Part shown: positions 18,735-28,568 of the stretch, piece by piece
How positions within the stretch are numbered: position 1 is the stretch's first letter
Layout of the letters: every line of letters begins with the position of its first letter
DNA from: Pseudocalidococcus azoricus BACA0444
GTDB taxonomy: Bacteria; Cyanobacteriota; Cyanobacteriia; Thermosynechococcales; Thermosynechococcaceae
Direction: 5' to 3'
Length of the DNA: 64,000 nucleotides
Assembly (NCBI RefSeq): GCF_031729055.1
Contig: NZ_JAVMIP010000013.1
Span: 28,245-92,244 of the forward strand
The notes under the pieces: model-generated
What the model saw: the letters and a program-made list of their open reading frames with translations, nothing else
Databases searched by the model: none
What the model was told of the DNA's origin: nothing
Program-made: the position numbers and the translations under genes

Positions 18735-19883
18735 CTAGCGGATATATTCCTTCAGGACACTATTACGGTTGGGATGGCGGAGTTTGCGCAGGGCTTTGGC
18801 TTCAATTTGGCGAATCCGTTCCCGCGTTACATTGAAAATTTGCCCAATTTCTTCCAGGGTTTTCATCCGCCCATCGTCCAGGCCATAACGCAGTTTCAAA
18901 ACATCTCGTTCCCGCGGACTGAGGGTACATAAAACTGTTTCCAAGTCTTCCCGGAGCAAATGTTTGGAAACCTGATCTTCTGGGGTTTCGCCATCGGACT
19001 CAATAAAATCCCCCAACCGAGAATCTTCTTCTTTACCGATGGGGGTTTCTAAGGAAATTGGCAGTTGGGCCGACTTGGCAATAAACCGGAGTTTTTCAAT
19101 GGTCATTTCCATCCGTTCGGCAATTTCTTCCTCGGTGGGTTTGCGGCCCATTTCTTGGGAGAGGAGTTTAGTGGTTTTCTTAATCCGAGAGATGGTTTCG
19201 TAAAGGTGGACAGGAAGGCGAATGGTTCGGGATTGATCAGCAATGGCGCGAGTGATGGCCTGGCGGATCCACCAAGTGGCATAGGTGGAGAATTTATAGC
19301 CTTTCTCGTGATCAAACTTTTCCGCTGCCCGAATTAGGCCCAAGCTCCCTTCTTGAATCAAATCTTGGAAGGACAGGCCCCGGTTCATATATTTCTTGGC
19401 AATGGACACCACCAAACGGAGGTTCGACTGGACCATTTTTTCTTTCGCCCGCCGCCCAATAAATAAGCGATGCCGAAATGCGGGCAAGGTCATCTTAACT
19501 TCACTGGCCCAGGGTTCGGGATGTCGCTCTAAGTCCTCTGGGTCACAGTCTAATTGCTCACTAATCCGGTCACGAATCCGCTCCAGTTCCAATAGGTCAG
19601 CGATTTTCCGTGCCAGTTCAATTTCTTCATCGGCCCGCAGCAAGCGAATCCGGCCAATTTCTTGTAAGTAGAGGCGAATGGAATCTTCGGTGTAATGTTT
19701 TTTCTTGGCCGTGGCCCGCCGCCGCCCCTTAGCCTTACCCGCTTTGCCCTCACCATCATCGGAGGCCTCATCATCTTCTAACTCATCAAGCTCTTCATCC
19801 AGTTCATCCTCAGCCTCAATGAGTAATGCATCAAGGGCCATTTCGGCCGCCGGGGTTGCCTCGAGTACAGTGGCCTGGGTCAT
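18735..19883 (-). CDS. sigA: principal RNA polymerase sigma factor (group 1)
   Basis: The housekeeping sigma-70 factor, about 382 residues. Region 1.2 ([16 protein letters not shown]), region 2 ([26 protein letters not shown], the -10 recognition helix), region 3 and region 4.2 ([29 protein letters not shown], the -35 helix) are all conserved. An acidic run of Glu/Asp around residues 25-45 followed by a Lys/Arg-rich patch is typical of cyanobacterial SigA. The ATG at 19883 is chosen because GAGGA lies about 9 bases upstream; the extra 26 residues possible from 19961 look unlike any sigma N-terminus. The 250 bases upstream hold no gene. Confidence 0.94.
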   Translation of the reverse strand: MTQATVLEATPAAEMALDALLIEAEDELDEELDELEDDEASDDGEGKAGKAKGRRRATAKKKHYTEDSIRLYLQEIGRIRLLRADEEIELARKIADLLELERIRDRISEQLDCDPEDLERHPEPWASEVKMTLPAFRHRLFIGRRAKEKMVQSNLRLVVSIAKKYMNRGLSFQDLIQEGSLGLIRAAEKFDHEKGYKFSTYATWWIRQAITRAIADQSRTIRLPVHLYETISRIKKTTKLLSQEMGRKPTEEEIAERMEMTIEKLRFIAKSAQLPISLETPIGKEEDSRLGDFIESDGETPEDQVSKHLLREDLETVLCTLSPRERDVLKLRYGLDDGRMKTLEEIGQIFNVTRERIRQIEAKALRKLRHPNRNSVLKEYIR

Positions 19884-20133
19884 GCGGGTGTCCTCATCTC
19901 TTCTCTCTAAGTGACATGAAAAATTGGCGATAGTCGTAAAACTAAGGTTGAAGCCGGTCACCGAGAGTGGGAATTAGCCTGAACTTTAGCGTGATGTAAA
20001 AACATCCCAGGCTGGTCAACCCCTAATCCGGTGAGGCTTTCAACATTGTTCTGCAATATTCTAGCTAAAACCTCATTGATTGTAGCCTTTCTTACAAAAA
20101 TTCGACAACAACTTTGTTTGCTTAGGTTTGGTA

Positions 20134-20889
20134 TTAGTTTGAGCAGGTGAATTGCGGGTTGTTCTGGATATTTTTAATGGCTTGCCATTCCGCTGGAGTT
20201 AAGGGTTCTGAGACTAGGGAAATCCCCAAATCATCCTCGAGGGCCTGGCAGAGGGTTGAGATAATAATTTCAGGATCAGGGAATTGACAGTTAGGCAGAA
20301 TTAACGGGGCTTGGAATACCTGTTGCCATAAATTTGGATCAGGCCGTAGCCGCATTGAACCATGTTGTAAAACAGTTAACCCACTCCAGGCCTGGGCACT
20401 ACCAATTAATTTATAGCCCCCCGCCAAGACTAAATCTGCTCTGGTGGCACGGCTAAAACAGTTCACAGTCCGCTGATCATGCCTCTGGTCAGACCCGAAA
20501 GATAACTCCATGCCCAAACGGCCCCAACCTTTGATCAAAAACCGACAGAGGGTTTCGTAGGCTAAGCGTCTCTGGGGTGCTGCTAGGGTTGTCACCAGGC
20601 CATAGGTTAAATCCCCCTGATGTAAAACAGCCCGCCCCCCTGTGGGTCGTCTGACGATATCTAAGGGTTTTCTCTCCCAGGCCAAGGTTTGCCAATGCTC
20701 CGGTAAGCCTTGCTGATGATAGCCACAGGAAATTGCCGCCCCCTCCCACTGATAAAATCGCAGACAAGACGTGAGCAAGCCCTGTTGTTGTTGTTGCCAA
20801 AGCCAGGTATCAATAGCCATTTGGGTTAAACCGGTCGCCGTTATCGGGGGAATATACCGCCAGGCCGGGTGAGAGATGTTAACGGTCAT
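20134..20889 (-). CDS. lipoate/octanoate protein ligase-transferase family protein (LplA/LipM-like)
   Basis: About 251 residues of the biotin/lipoate A/B protein ligase fold, from the ATG at 20889. The RRPTGGRAVLHQGDLTYGLV signature around residues 82-101 binds the acyl chain, and the KLIGSAQAWSGLTVLQHGSM block carries the conserved lysine that contacts the acyl-adenylate or the acyl group. Members attach or transfer lipoyl/octanoyl groups to 2-oxoacid dehydrogenases and GcvH. It is shorter than E. coli LplA and lacks its C-terminal accessory domain, so a transferase (LipM-like) role fits. It overlaps the end of the FHA-PrsW gene by 11 bases and is probably translationally coupled. Confidence 0.8.
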   Translation of the reverse strand: MTVNISHPAWRYIPPITATGLTQMAIDTWLWQQQQQGLLTSCLRFYQWEGAAISCGYHQQGLPEHWQTLAWERKPLDIVRRPTGGRAVLHQGDLTYGLVTTLAAPQRRLAYETLCRFLIKGWGRLGMELSFGSDQRHDQRTVNCFSRATRADLVLAGGYKLIGSAQAWSGLTVLQHGSMRLRPDPNLWQQVFQAPLILPNCQFPDPEIIISTLCQALEDDLGISLVSEPLTPAEWQAIKNIQNNPQFTCSN

Positions 20890-22183
20890 AAAAACGGGTC
20901 GCAAAGTTCAAGGCTCGCGTCGGGGAGAGTTGACGCGCCTTAAGAATTGTTGCGGTTAGTAACGCATAGGCCAAAATGCCCACCCCGACTAAGCCCAAGG
21001 GGCCAAAACTGGTGGCCGAAGTATTCCAAAGGGCATGAATTAAAGCCGCCACAAACCAACCCAAGCCCAAGATAAACCAACGTTGTCGCGGGTACAGCAC
21101 CGCCAAACCAATACAATAACCAAAATAGCCACTGTAGGCCATATGTCCGGCCACCGACCCTAAGACCCGCGGAATCAAGACCTGTAAGCCGGTTAAATCT
21201 CCCGTTTGGGCAATTAAATTGGGGACATACTGCCCCAGCGTCTCTAACCACGTAAAGCCCAAGGCAGCGGCTGTGGCCAATAAAATCCCATCCAACGGTT
21301 CCCAAACCCCAATCTGTTCCCGGCGAGGAGAGCGCAACAGCCGTCCCAACCCCCAGGCCATCAACACAGGAATTGCTTTGAGTAACTCCTCCAGCAGCCC
21401 CGCCCCAAAAAAGTAACCAATAAACTGCTGCCCAAAATTCATCTGACTTGGATTGACTGTTCCCGGTAGCACCTGCCGAAAAAACCAGGCCAGGCCAAGG
21501 GTAATGGGACTCCGAATTAATAAAATTTCCAAAATTACCGCCGCCGCCAAGACCCAAATTGGTTTTGGTTTGCCACAGAGTTGATAGATAAAGTAATACC
21601 CTGCCAGGCCCAGATAAACCGCCAACACCACCTTAAACAGGGAGCCATTAGCCGTAGTCATAAATAGCAAAATCACGGCCAACACCGTCACCATCCCCGG
21701 CATTAAATAGGCCTTGCGGGCTAAATCCTGGCCAGCCGCTAACAGGGGCATTAATTGGGACAGGGTTAAGGTACTCACAGGCGGGCGGGTCAGGGTTGCA
21801 GGGATTTCAGTGGCAGCAATGTAATTAAACTCAAACTCCGGCCCCTCCGTGCCCAACCGAAACCGATCACCAGGGGTCAACACATGGGGGGCCGTAATGC
21901 GGCGGTGATTCAAAAATGTCCCGTTAATACTGTTCAAATCCTCAATTTGCCAGATCCAGGGTTCTGTAGCCCCAGGGCCGGGTCGTAAGGAAACATGATG
22001 GCGAGAGACAGCCCCATAGCGTTGGGAATCTAGAACCACCTGACAGCTTTGCGGATCCCGTCCAATCAGGGTTGATGCCGATGTTGATAACCAAAAGTCC
22101 TGGGTTTCTGGAGAAACTTGCCGTAACAGGGGCCCCTGGCCAGGCCTGGGAAATGAGCCAAACGATCCGAGGTTTTCCGTCAT
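20879..22183 (-). CDS. FHA domain-PrsW intramembrane protease fusion
   Basis: A 434-residue protein with an N-terminal forkhead-associated domain (about residues 35-120: LIGRDPQSCQVVLD, SRHHVSLRPG, DLNSINGTFLN) that binds phosphothreonine peptides, then eight or so membrane helices of the PrsW family. The PrsW motifs are present: GAGLLEELLKAIPVL (the EE pair), LGFTWLETLGQY, HMAYSGYFGY and IHALWNTS, which supply the putative metal ligands. PrsW proteins cut membrane proteins such as anti-sigma factors. The FHA domain suggests the protease, or its substrate recruitment, is controlled by a Ser/Thr kinase; one is encoded at 44481. This link is inference. Confidence 0.85.
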   Translation of the reverse strand: MTENLGSFGSFPRPGQGPLLRQVSPETQDFWLSTSASTLIGRDPQSCQVVLDSQRYGAVSRHHVSLRPGPGATEPWIWQIEDLNSINGTFLNHRRITAPHVLTPGDRFRLGTEGPEFEFNYIAATEIPATLTRPPVSTLTLSQLMPLLAAGQDLARKAYLMPGMVTVLAVILLFMTTANGSLFKVVLAVYLGLAGYYFIYQLCGKPKPIWVLAAAVILEILLIRSPITLGLAWFFRQVLPGTVNPSQMNFGQQFIGYFFGAGLLEELLKAIPVLMAWGLGRLLRSPRREQIGVWEPLDGILLATAAALGFTWLETLGQYVPNLIAQTGDLTGLQVLIPRVLGSVAGHMAYSGYFGYCIGLAVLYPRQRWFILGLGWFVAALIHALWNTSATSFGPLGLVGVGILAYALLTATILKARQLSPTRALNFATRFYDR

Positions 22184-22258
22184 TTACGCGCCTAAAGTGC
22201 AAGGGAGGGCAAGTTCATCTGCTAAAATTCTGAAGGATTTTGTCACAAGAGTTTAGGA

Positions 22259-23284
22259 ATGACTTGTCCACGGATTGCGGTAGATGCCATGGGCGGCGAC
22301 TATGCCCCCGACGAAATAGTTGCTGGAGCGATTCGGGCCCAAGCAGAATTGGCAGCAGAAATTATCCTGGTGGGCGATCCTGAGCCAATCCAGCGGTATT
22401 TAGATGAACATGAAAGCGGGATTAAGCTAAAAATAGTCCCCGCCGCTGATGTGGTGGAAATGCATGAAGAGCCGTTGATTGCCCTGCGCCGCAAACCCAA
22501 TGCCTCAATCAATGTCGCCATGACCTTGGTGAAGAAAGGGGAAGCTGATGCGGTGGTTTCGGCCGGACATTCTGGGGCGGCGATGGCAGCGGCATTACTC
22601 CGACTGGGAAAATTACCCGGGATTGACCGACCAGCGATTGGAGCCATGTTCCCGACCCTCCTCCCCAGTAAATCGGTCTTAATTCTCGATGTTGGGGCCA
22701 ACGTGGACTGTAAACCCCGCTACCTTGAACAATTTGCCTTGATGGGTTCCATTTACAGTCAATTTGTTTTAGGGGTTGAAGAACCCAAGGTTGGCCTGCT
22801 CAATATTGGCGAAGAAGACTGCAAAGGCAATGACCTCGCCCTCCAGGCCCACAGCTTGTTGCGGGACAATCCCCGGATTTCCTTTTTGGGTAATGCAGAA
22901 GGGCGTGATGTCATGTCGGGGCAGTTTGATGTCGTAGTTTGTGATGGCTTTGTCGGGAATGTTTTATTGAAATTTGCTGAATCCCTCGGGGGCGTGTTAG
23001 TTCAAATTCTCCGGGAAGAACTCCCCAAAGGTTGGCGGGGTCGCTTAGGAACAGCCCTGTTACGCCCTAACTTACGGAATATCAAACAACGGATTGATCA
23101 TGCCGAACATGGGGGCGGTTTGCTCTTGGGGGTGGATGGAATTTGCATCATCAGTCATGGCAGTGCCCAGGCCCCATCCATTTTTAATGCCATTCGTCTG
23201 GCCCAAGAAGCGGTCGAGCACCAAGTCTCGCAACGGATCCAGGCCTGTTATCAAGCATCCAGTGTCGTTGGAGAGGGAGATTAG
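22259..23284 (+). CDS. plsX: phosphate acyltransferase PlsX
   Basis: Makes acyl-phosphate from acyl-ACP, the first step of the PlsX/PlsY route to lysophosphatidate. The 341 residues start with the family motif IAVDAMGGDYAPDEIV and continue with AGHSGAAMAAAL, LDVGANVDCKP, LNIGEEDCKGND and VCDGFVGNVLLK, all characteristic. Its TAG stop overlaps the GTG start of fabH by one base, the common plsX-fabH operon arrangement that couples phospholipid and fatty-acid initiation. It is divergent from the FHA-PrsW gene. Confidence 0.95.
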   Translation: MTCPRIAVDAMGGDYAPDEIVAGAIRAQAELAAEIILVGDPEPIQRYLDEHESGIKLKIVPAADVVEMHEEPLIALRRKPNASINVAMTLVKKGEADAVVSAGHSGAAMAAALLRLGKLPGIDRPAIGAMFPTLLPSKSVLILDVGANVDCKPRYLEQFALMGSIYSQFVLGVEEPKVGLLNIGEEDCKGNDLALQAHSLLRDNPRISFLGNAEGRDVMSGQFDVVVCDGFVGNVLLKFAESLGGVLVQILREELPKGWRGRLGTALLRPNLRNIKQRIDHAEHGGGLLLGVDGICIISHGSAQAPSIFNAIRLAQEAVEHQVSQRIQACYQASSVVGEGD

Positions 23285-24282
23285 TGGAGTTGCCCTTTGG
23301 CGTAAATTTTATTGGTATTGGAGCCGCCGCCCCCCCTGTTGCCCTGAGTAATCATGACTTAACTGCCTTAGTTGAAACCTCCGATGAGTGGATTCAGACC
23401 CGCACCGGAATTTGCCAGCGCCGGATTGCCACCCCAGACATTACCCTAACGGAACTCGCTACAACTGCGGCCCAAAACGCGATCACCCAGGCCAAGATTG
23501 ATCCGACCACGATTGATTTAATCATCCTGGCCACTTCAACTCCAGATGATTTATTTGGCAGTGCCAGTTTAATCCAGTCAAAAATTGGCGCGTCCCATGC
23601 CGTTGCCTTTGATCTCACCGCGGCCTGTTCGGGATTTATTTTTGGCCTGGTGACTGCCTCCCAATATTTGCAAACAGGCACTTACCGGCGGGCCTTAGTG
23701 ATTGGGGCTGATATTCTTTCCCGCTGGGTGGATTGGACGGATCGGCGCACCTGTATTTTGTTTGGCGATGGGGCCGGGGCCATGATTCTGGATGCGGCTC
23801 CCACCAATGAAAACGCGCTCCTTGGGTTTGAACTTCGCAGTGATGGCAAACTAAATCACCATTTAACCTTGGCATTTCAACCGGAACCCCAGGCCTTAGT
23901 CCACACGAAAATTGCCCAAGGGAAATATCAACCCATCTACATGAACGGTCAAGAAATTTATCGCTTTGCCGTTACCCAAGTCCCAGAAGTGATTACAAAA
24001 ACCCTGCATCGAGCGAACCTTACCGCTGCTGATATGGATTGGTTAGTCCTTCATCAAGCGAATCAACGAATTTTAGATTCGGTCGCCCAACGCTTAGAGA
24101 TTCCCAAAGAGAAAGTTATTAGTAATTTGGCCAACTACGGCAATACCTCAGCAGCTTCAATTCCCTTAGCTTTGGCAGAATCTATTAATCAAGGCAAGAT
24201 AAAACCAGGCCATGTCATTGCCACCGCGGGGTTTGGGGCGGGTTTAACCTGGGGTTCAGCTATTTTCCGTTGGGGGGTCTGA
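23284..24282 (+). CDS. fabH: beta-ketoacyl-ACP synthase III
   Basis: Starts fatty-acid synthesis by condensing acetyl-CoA with malonyl-ACP. It has 332 residues from a GTG start that overlaps plsX. The catalytic triad is intact: Cys at about 115 in TAACSGFIFG, His at about 257 in LVLHQANQR and Asn at about 287 in NYGNTSAAS. The C-terminal GFGAGLTWGSAIFRW is the standard FabH ending. A decayed second copy of the 3' end of such a gene lies at 29532-29771. Confidence 0.95.
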   Translation: MELPFGVNFIGIGAAAPPVALSNHDLTALVETSDEWIQTRTGICQRRIATPDITLTELATTAAQNAITQAKIDPTTIDLIILATSTPDDLFGSASLIQSKIGASHAVAFDLTAACSGFIFGLVTASQYLQTGTYRRALVIGADILSRWVDWTDRRTCILFGDGAGAMILDAAPTNENALLGFELRSDGKLNHHLTLAFQPEPQALVHTKIAQGKYQPIYMNGQEIYRFAVTQVPEVITKTLHRANLTAADMDWLVLHQANQRILDSVAQRLEIPKEKVISNLANYGNTSAASIPLALAESINQGKIKPGHVIATAGFGAGLTWGSAIFRWGV

Positions 24283-24395
24283 CTTCACAACTTAAAGTTT
24301 TACTTTGTGGCTTTAATTTAAGTGAATACCCAAAATTTGAAGTTCCTAATTAATCTATGTTGTTGCGGTAGTTTCATCAGTTTCAATTGCTTGAA

Positions 24396-24770
24396 CTACT
24401 CCTGTTTTATAAATTTCAAGCAGTTGTTTAAAATTTGAGCAAAAGTTTTTCTAGTTCCAGAACTATAGGGAGCAAGATCATTTTTTACAGTGTCCCAAAC
24501 TACATCTTCATCTACGTTTAAGTAGTCATGAACAACCTTACTTCTCATCCCAACGATTGCTTTCCAGGGAATTTCTGGATGGGTATCTCGAAACTCTAAG
24601 GAAACTCTTCGAGCAGCTTCGCCAATAATTTGTAATAGATAAGTGATTGCTAATCTCAGTTGCTCATTATCATCAAAGTCTTCTCGGCTTAAACCTGCTA
24701 CAAAATCAATCGCTTTTCTGGCAGTATCCATCATGTGTCCAATATAAACTAGGTCATCACGTTGCGACAT
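24396..24770 (-). CDS. hepT: HepT-like HEPN ribonuclease toxin (DUF86)
   Basis: A 124-residue all-helical HEPN protein. The RNase active-site signature R-x4-H-x-Y is seen as RSKVVHDY at about residues 76-83, and the LQIIGEAARRVS helix is typical of DUF86/HepT. HepT toxins are neutralised by MntA nucleotidyltransferases, which add AMP to the HEPN tyrosine. The start overlaps the end of the MntA-like gene by 14 bases, and both follow the restriction-modification fusion in one operon. It is the last gene before a convergent fabH, 113 bases away. Confidence 0.9.
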   Translation of the reverse strand: MSQRDDLVYIGHMMDTARKAIDFVAGLSREDFDDNEQLRLAITYLLQIIGEAARRVSLEFRDTHPEIPWKAIVGMRSKVVHDYLNVDEDVVWDTVKNDLAPYSSGTRKTFAQILNNCLKFIKQE

Positions 24771-25065
24771 AAAAAACCTTAGCTGTGGCTAAAACGCGAT
24801 CACGAATTCGTTGATTAAGAAATTTAGTCGTGATCAGATCAATGGGTCGGTTATCAAATAAAGCTGAAAGTTCCTCTTGAATTTGATATAGCTTGAAGAA
24901 ACCAGGGGTAAAGCCAGATTCAAACTCAACTAAAATATCAATGTCACTAGTGGGTGAAAAATCATCTCGCAAAACTGAGCCAAATAACGAAAGTTTAGAA
25001 ATATGCCATTGTTGACAGAGTGCTGAAATTTTATCAACAGGAATTTCAATATTTTTAAGTTTCAT
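24757..25065 (-). CDS. mntA: MntA-like minimal nucleotidyltransferase antitoxin
   Basis: A 102-residue minimal nucleotidyltransferase. The catalytic GS-x10-DxD motif is intact as LFGSVLRDDFSPTSDIDILVEF (Gly29-Ser30, Asp41, Asp43). It is expected to AMPylate the tyrosine of the HEPN toxin encoded next. Its ATG forms an ATGA overlap with the stop of the large restriction-modification gene, so the toxin-antitoxin pair is translationally tied to that enzyme. Other positions with pol-beta-like folds are possible, but the HepT neighbour makes the assignment firm. Confidence 0.9.
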   Translation of the reverse strand: MKLKNIEIPVDKISALCQQWHISKLSLFGSVLRDDFSPTSDIDILVEFESGFTPGFFKLYQIQEELSALFDNRPIDLITTKFLNQRIRDRVLATAKVFYVAT

Positions 25066-28000
25066 GTTAATTCTATCCCCAAGACTTCTAGCTGCTGGTT
25101 AATCCAAGTTATTGCAATGACTTCATCGGTTTCAATCGCGCGTTCTACTCCTGTTTTAGCAATTTCTAACAACTGTTTCGACTGCTCCCGCTTTTGGTGA
25201 GAGGCTTCAACATTGTTTCTGATTTTCTGTTGAATAGAACTAGGTGCTTCCCAAACTAAAAATTGAGCAATTTCGTTAGGGTACAGTTCAATCTGACCAG
25301 ATGATCCCTTGAAATGCTTTTCAACGAATAACTTTCCAATAATACTGTTGAGGTAAATTGACAGATAAACCGGATCGAGTGAATCCGTTCTCAAAATCGT
25401 GACATGGTTATCTGGTAAAGCTTCTTGCTCATAGAGGTAAGGCGCACACCGTCCAATTGTGCCAACACCTGTACCATTGATTAAAACATCGTCAGTTTGA
25501 ATCGTCAGTGGATCATCGGTTTCCGGTAAATAGGCATAGCGATTATCTGCCAGGATGACTTCGCCTTCTCGGACGTGCTTGGAATTAACAACAGGCAAAC
25601 CTAATTTATTTTTATCTTGTTCTTCAATATATTCGGGTTGTTTCCCACGTTGATTAAGGATGAGTAAATTATCGAGGGCAGTTAGCTCAACTTTTTCCTC
25701 CAGTCGTTCAATCAGTTGATCAAATTTTGGCTGGTAATACTCGGCATCAAAGCGACCAGAAGACAGAAATGACTCTGAATAACTCTTAACTGCAATGGCT
25801 TCTTCCGTGGGTTGCCAGGCCTGTAAACCAAGCTCCGACAATAACAAATTCTCAGCTTGTTGATAAATGTCTTTCGATTTCTGTTTCAAGTTGTACGAAT
25901 ATCGGATAGTTCTCTGAATAAGATTTTGAAAATCAACATGAGGTATAACCGCTAGAATTTCTCTTTGGCTAATCAATAAAACTCTGTCTCTTGTTGTACC
26001 ACTTGCATATCTATAAAATTGGCTACGACCAAACTTTGAGTTAAAAAAAGTAGCTAAGTAATATGGGTTTAGCTTGATAGTTTTATTGATTTTGAACCTA
26101 GTTAGCTCTCGTCTAAAAATATATTTTTGGTACGCTGAAGTTAAGACGGTTGAATACCCTAGGAAGCCGATCTTCGTAGAAACTACCTCTCCAGGAAAAG
26201 CTTCATATTTTTTTAGATTACCAGCATCTTCTTCTGAAACAAAAAGTACATCATCTAGCTCAAGAGAGCCAATTTTAGATACATTCTGCATTCTTAGAAT
26301 AGGAATTCCATCTGCGGCGTAGGTATCAGCAAGTAATTCAGAGCCAAAGGGGCCATCAAAAAGATTACATAGACTTCCCAACCTGTGAGGTTCCTTTCTC
26401 ATTAAGATTGTTTCTACTTCAAGATGTTCCTTTTTGTAAAATTCTGGGTCAAATCTTAGTGACTTTTCCAACTGACTGAAAGAAATTTGAACTGCTTCAA
26501 GCCCATCCATTAACTGCTGATACCTCACAGCATCAAACGGCGTAACAGATGGGCCGGGTTTAAAAAAACTGAGATTCTCCTTTTTGGCAAACTCAATAAA
26601 GGCTTCCGTAATCCCGTCTTCTGTCAGGCCCTCATGGTTAAACAAATCATGATCAACAATCCAATGATTATGGTTATCAAAGAGTAAACCACCCGAATCA
26701 CCAGGCTTCTTCACATAAATCTTTTCACCGGAATTATCTTTCCCGGACTTCCGCATTGTGGCAAAAAAGATATTGTAGTCATCCTGTTGGGGACAGAGTG
26801 CGCCAGCTTTGGAGTCATCATTCCACTTCTGCACGAACAACACCGAAGTTTTTGTCCCTGTGTGAGGCTTAAACGTGTTGCCATGTAGTCCGATCACCGC
26901 CAAAATTCGACAGCGCGCTGCAATATAGTCTCGAATGTGTTTATCAGAAGAGTTGTTAAACCGCCCTTGAGGAAGCACAATCGCCATTCTGCCCCCCGGT
27001 TTCAAAAAATCCAGGTTGCGTTCAATAAATAAAATGTCGCGCCCAACCTTGGTTTCCCATTTCCCATTTGACTTTTTCGCCAGGTCATAGCGGGCAATCA
27101 TCCGCGGTTCCTTAATATCTCCGGCAAAAGGCGGATTCGCCATCAACACATCAAACTGGAATTCTCGATAGTCCTTGCTGCCTTTAGGTCTCAGTTTTTT
27201 GAGTCGTCTGAAACCCTCATGATAAACATCATCCCAATTCTCCTGCTCTGTCACTTCATCCCAAAGTTCATAATCCAGCGTGTTCAAATGCAACACATTC
27301 GTCTGTCCATCACCCGCAATCAGATTTAACGTCCGGGCCACGCGCACTGCCTTTTCATCAAAATCAATCGCAAAAACTTTATCCTCCACATACTCTTTGC
27401 ACCGAGGCGGCTTGTCTTCTAAAGAAAATAAATGACTTGCCTCTAAACCTTCATCATCTAAAATCTGCCGCCAGACATAAAAAATTGTGTGAACTGGAAA
27501 GCCAGAAGACCCCGCTGCTGTATCAATGATGTACTCATCCTCTTGGGGATTGAGCATTCTTACACACATATCAATGACATAACGAGGTGTAAAAAACTGC
27601 CCTTTCTCACCCCGACTACTCTTGTTAATTAAATACTCAAAGGCTTCATCAATAACTTCAAGGTTGGAATTGAATAACTTAACGTTTTCTAAAGACGATA
27701 CACACACCGATAAATGAGAGCGCGTCAGACTAATCTTGGTATCTTCACTAAATACACCCTCCCATTTTTTCTTGGCTTTATCAAAAAGGGATTGAATCTT
27801 AGCATGTAGATCACTTTCTGTTTGTCCCGTATTGCGGAACTCAAGAGAGTGCGTAGATCGCCTGTTACCCTGCCCAGCAAACCACTCATCATAGAGTTTA
27901 GTAAAAATCAGCTTAAACAATTCCTCAAAAACATCTACCCCAGCATTTGCCAGCACCTCATCTTCCATTTCTTCAATCAATGTCTTGAGGGATTTATTCT

Positions 28001-28568
28001 CCTTTACTAACTTGTCATTGGCAATCAAATCTTCCAGCGTAAACTTGATTTTGAGAATATCCGCTAGGGTTTCATTCGCATTGGGTAGCCTTGGAATGTC
28101 TTCAAAGTAATTAGGATCCTTGCGCTGGTAATAGGAAATTTGCTCCCCATTTGTCCAAACAGCAATCTGCGCCCCGGTAGCATTACAGTAGGAGCGAAGC
28201 TGTCCCTTCCCATCCTTAAGTTTTGGTTTCTTTAGCTCTACAATCATGTACACTGCATTGGGCCGGTCTTTATCCATCACCACAATGTCTGCCCGTTTCA
28301 CTTCTCGTCCGAAATTAACTCCATACTCCACCTGAATGCGGCTGAGAGGATAGTCCAACCGTTCGGTCAAGACTCGTAAATAAAGTTGCCGAATCACTTC
28401 TTCTGGTGTGAGCTTGATTTGTTTTTTGCGTACTAAACAATCGGTATAGGGAGCTTCACCGTTTTTAGCCTCTTTAAGAATAATGCTCTGCTCTAACTGC
28501 TCAATCTCAGCGGTCGTAAACTGCAACAGCTTGTAATTTGAGTCTTTGAGGATATTTGCTAATTTCAT
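25062..28568 (-). CDS. single-chain restriction-modification enzyme: nuclease, N6-adenine methylase and two specificity domains
   Basis: A 1168-residue fusion. About residues 45-145 form an HsdR N-terminal-type PD-(D/E)xK nuclease domain (Asp94, Glu111-x-Lys113, then QLRSY). About 200-640 form an HsdM-like gamma methylase: GQFFTPRYV, SAM motif DTAAGSSGF at 349-357 and catalytic NPPF at 478-481. From about 735 to the end are two HsdS target-recognition domains separated by helical spacers, suggesting a bipartite DNA target. There is no helicase translocase, so it resembles type IIB/IIG single-polypeptide enzymes more than classical type I. It heads an operon with MntA and HepT through an ATGA overlap. 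Base composition is more AT-rich than the flanking core genes. Confidence 0.88.
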   Translation of the reverse strand: MKLANILKDSNYKLLQFTTAEIEQLEQSIILKEAKNGEAPYTDCLVRKKQIKLTPEEVIRQLYLRVLTERLDYPLSRIQVEYGVNFGREVKRADIVVMDKDRPNAVYMIVELKKPKLKDGKGQLRSYCNATGAQIAVWTNGEQISYYQRKDPNYFEDIPRLPNANETLADILKIKFTLEDLIANDKLVKENKSLKTLIEEMEDEVLANAGVDVFEELFKLIFTKLYDEWFAGQGNRRSTHSLEFRNTGQTESDLHAKIQSLFDKAKKKWEGVFSEDTKISLTRSHLSVCVSSLENVKLFNSNLEVIDEAFEYLINKSSRGEKGQFFTPRYVIDMCVRMLNPQEDEYIIDTAAGSSGFPVHTIFYVWRQILDDEGLEASHLFSLEDKPPRCKEYVEDKVFAIDFDEKAVRVARTLNLIAGDGQTNVLHLNTLDYELWDEVTEQENWDDVYHEGFRRLKKLRPKGSKDYREFQFDVLMANPPFAGDIKEPRMIARYDLAKKSNGKWETKVGRDILFIERNLDFLKPGGRMAIVLPQGRFNNSSDKHIRDYIAARCRILAVIGLHGNTFKPHTGTKTSVLFVQKWNDDSKAGALCPQQDDYNIFFATMRKSGKDNSGEKIYVKKPGDSGGLLFDNHNHWIVDHDLFNHEGLTEDGITEAFIEFAKKENLSFFKPGPSVTPFDAVRYQQLMDGLEAVQISFSQLEKSLRFDPEFYKKEHLEVETILMRKEPHRLGSLCNLFDGPFGSELLADTYAADGIPILRMQNVSKIGSLELDDVLFVSEEDAGNLKKYEAFPGEVVSTKIGFLGYSTVLTSAYQKYIFRRELTRFKINKTIKLNPYYLATFFNSKFGRSQFYRYASGTTRDRVLLISQREILAVIPHVDFQNLIQRTIRYSYNLKQKSKDIYQQAENLLLSELGLQAWQPTEEAIAVKSYSESFLSSGRFDAEYYQPKFDQLIERLEEKVELTALDNLLILNQRGKQPEYIEEQDKNKLGLPVVNSKHVREGEVILADNRYAYLPETDDPLTIQTDDVLINGTGVGTIGRCAPYLYEQEALPDNHVTILRTDSLDPVYLSIYLNSIIGKLFVEKHFKGSSGQIELYPNEIAQFLVWEAPSSIQQKIRNNVEASHQKREQSKQLLEIAKTGVERAIETDEVIAITWINQQLEVLGIELT

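Noticed and set aside
20940..21557. 205-codon minus-strand frame within the FHA-PrsW gene
   Set aside because: An alternate-frame shadow rich in Gly/Trp; the FHA-PrsW frame carries all recognisable motifs.
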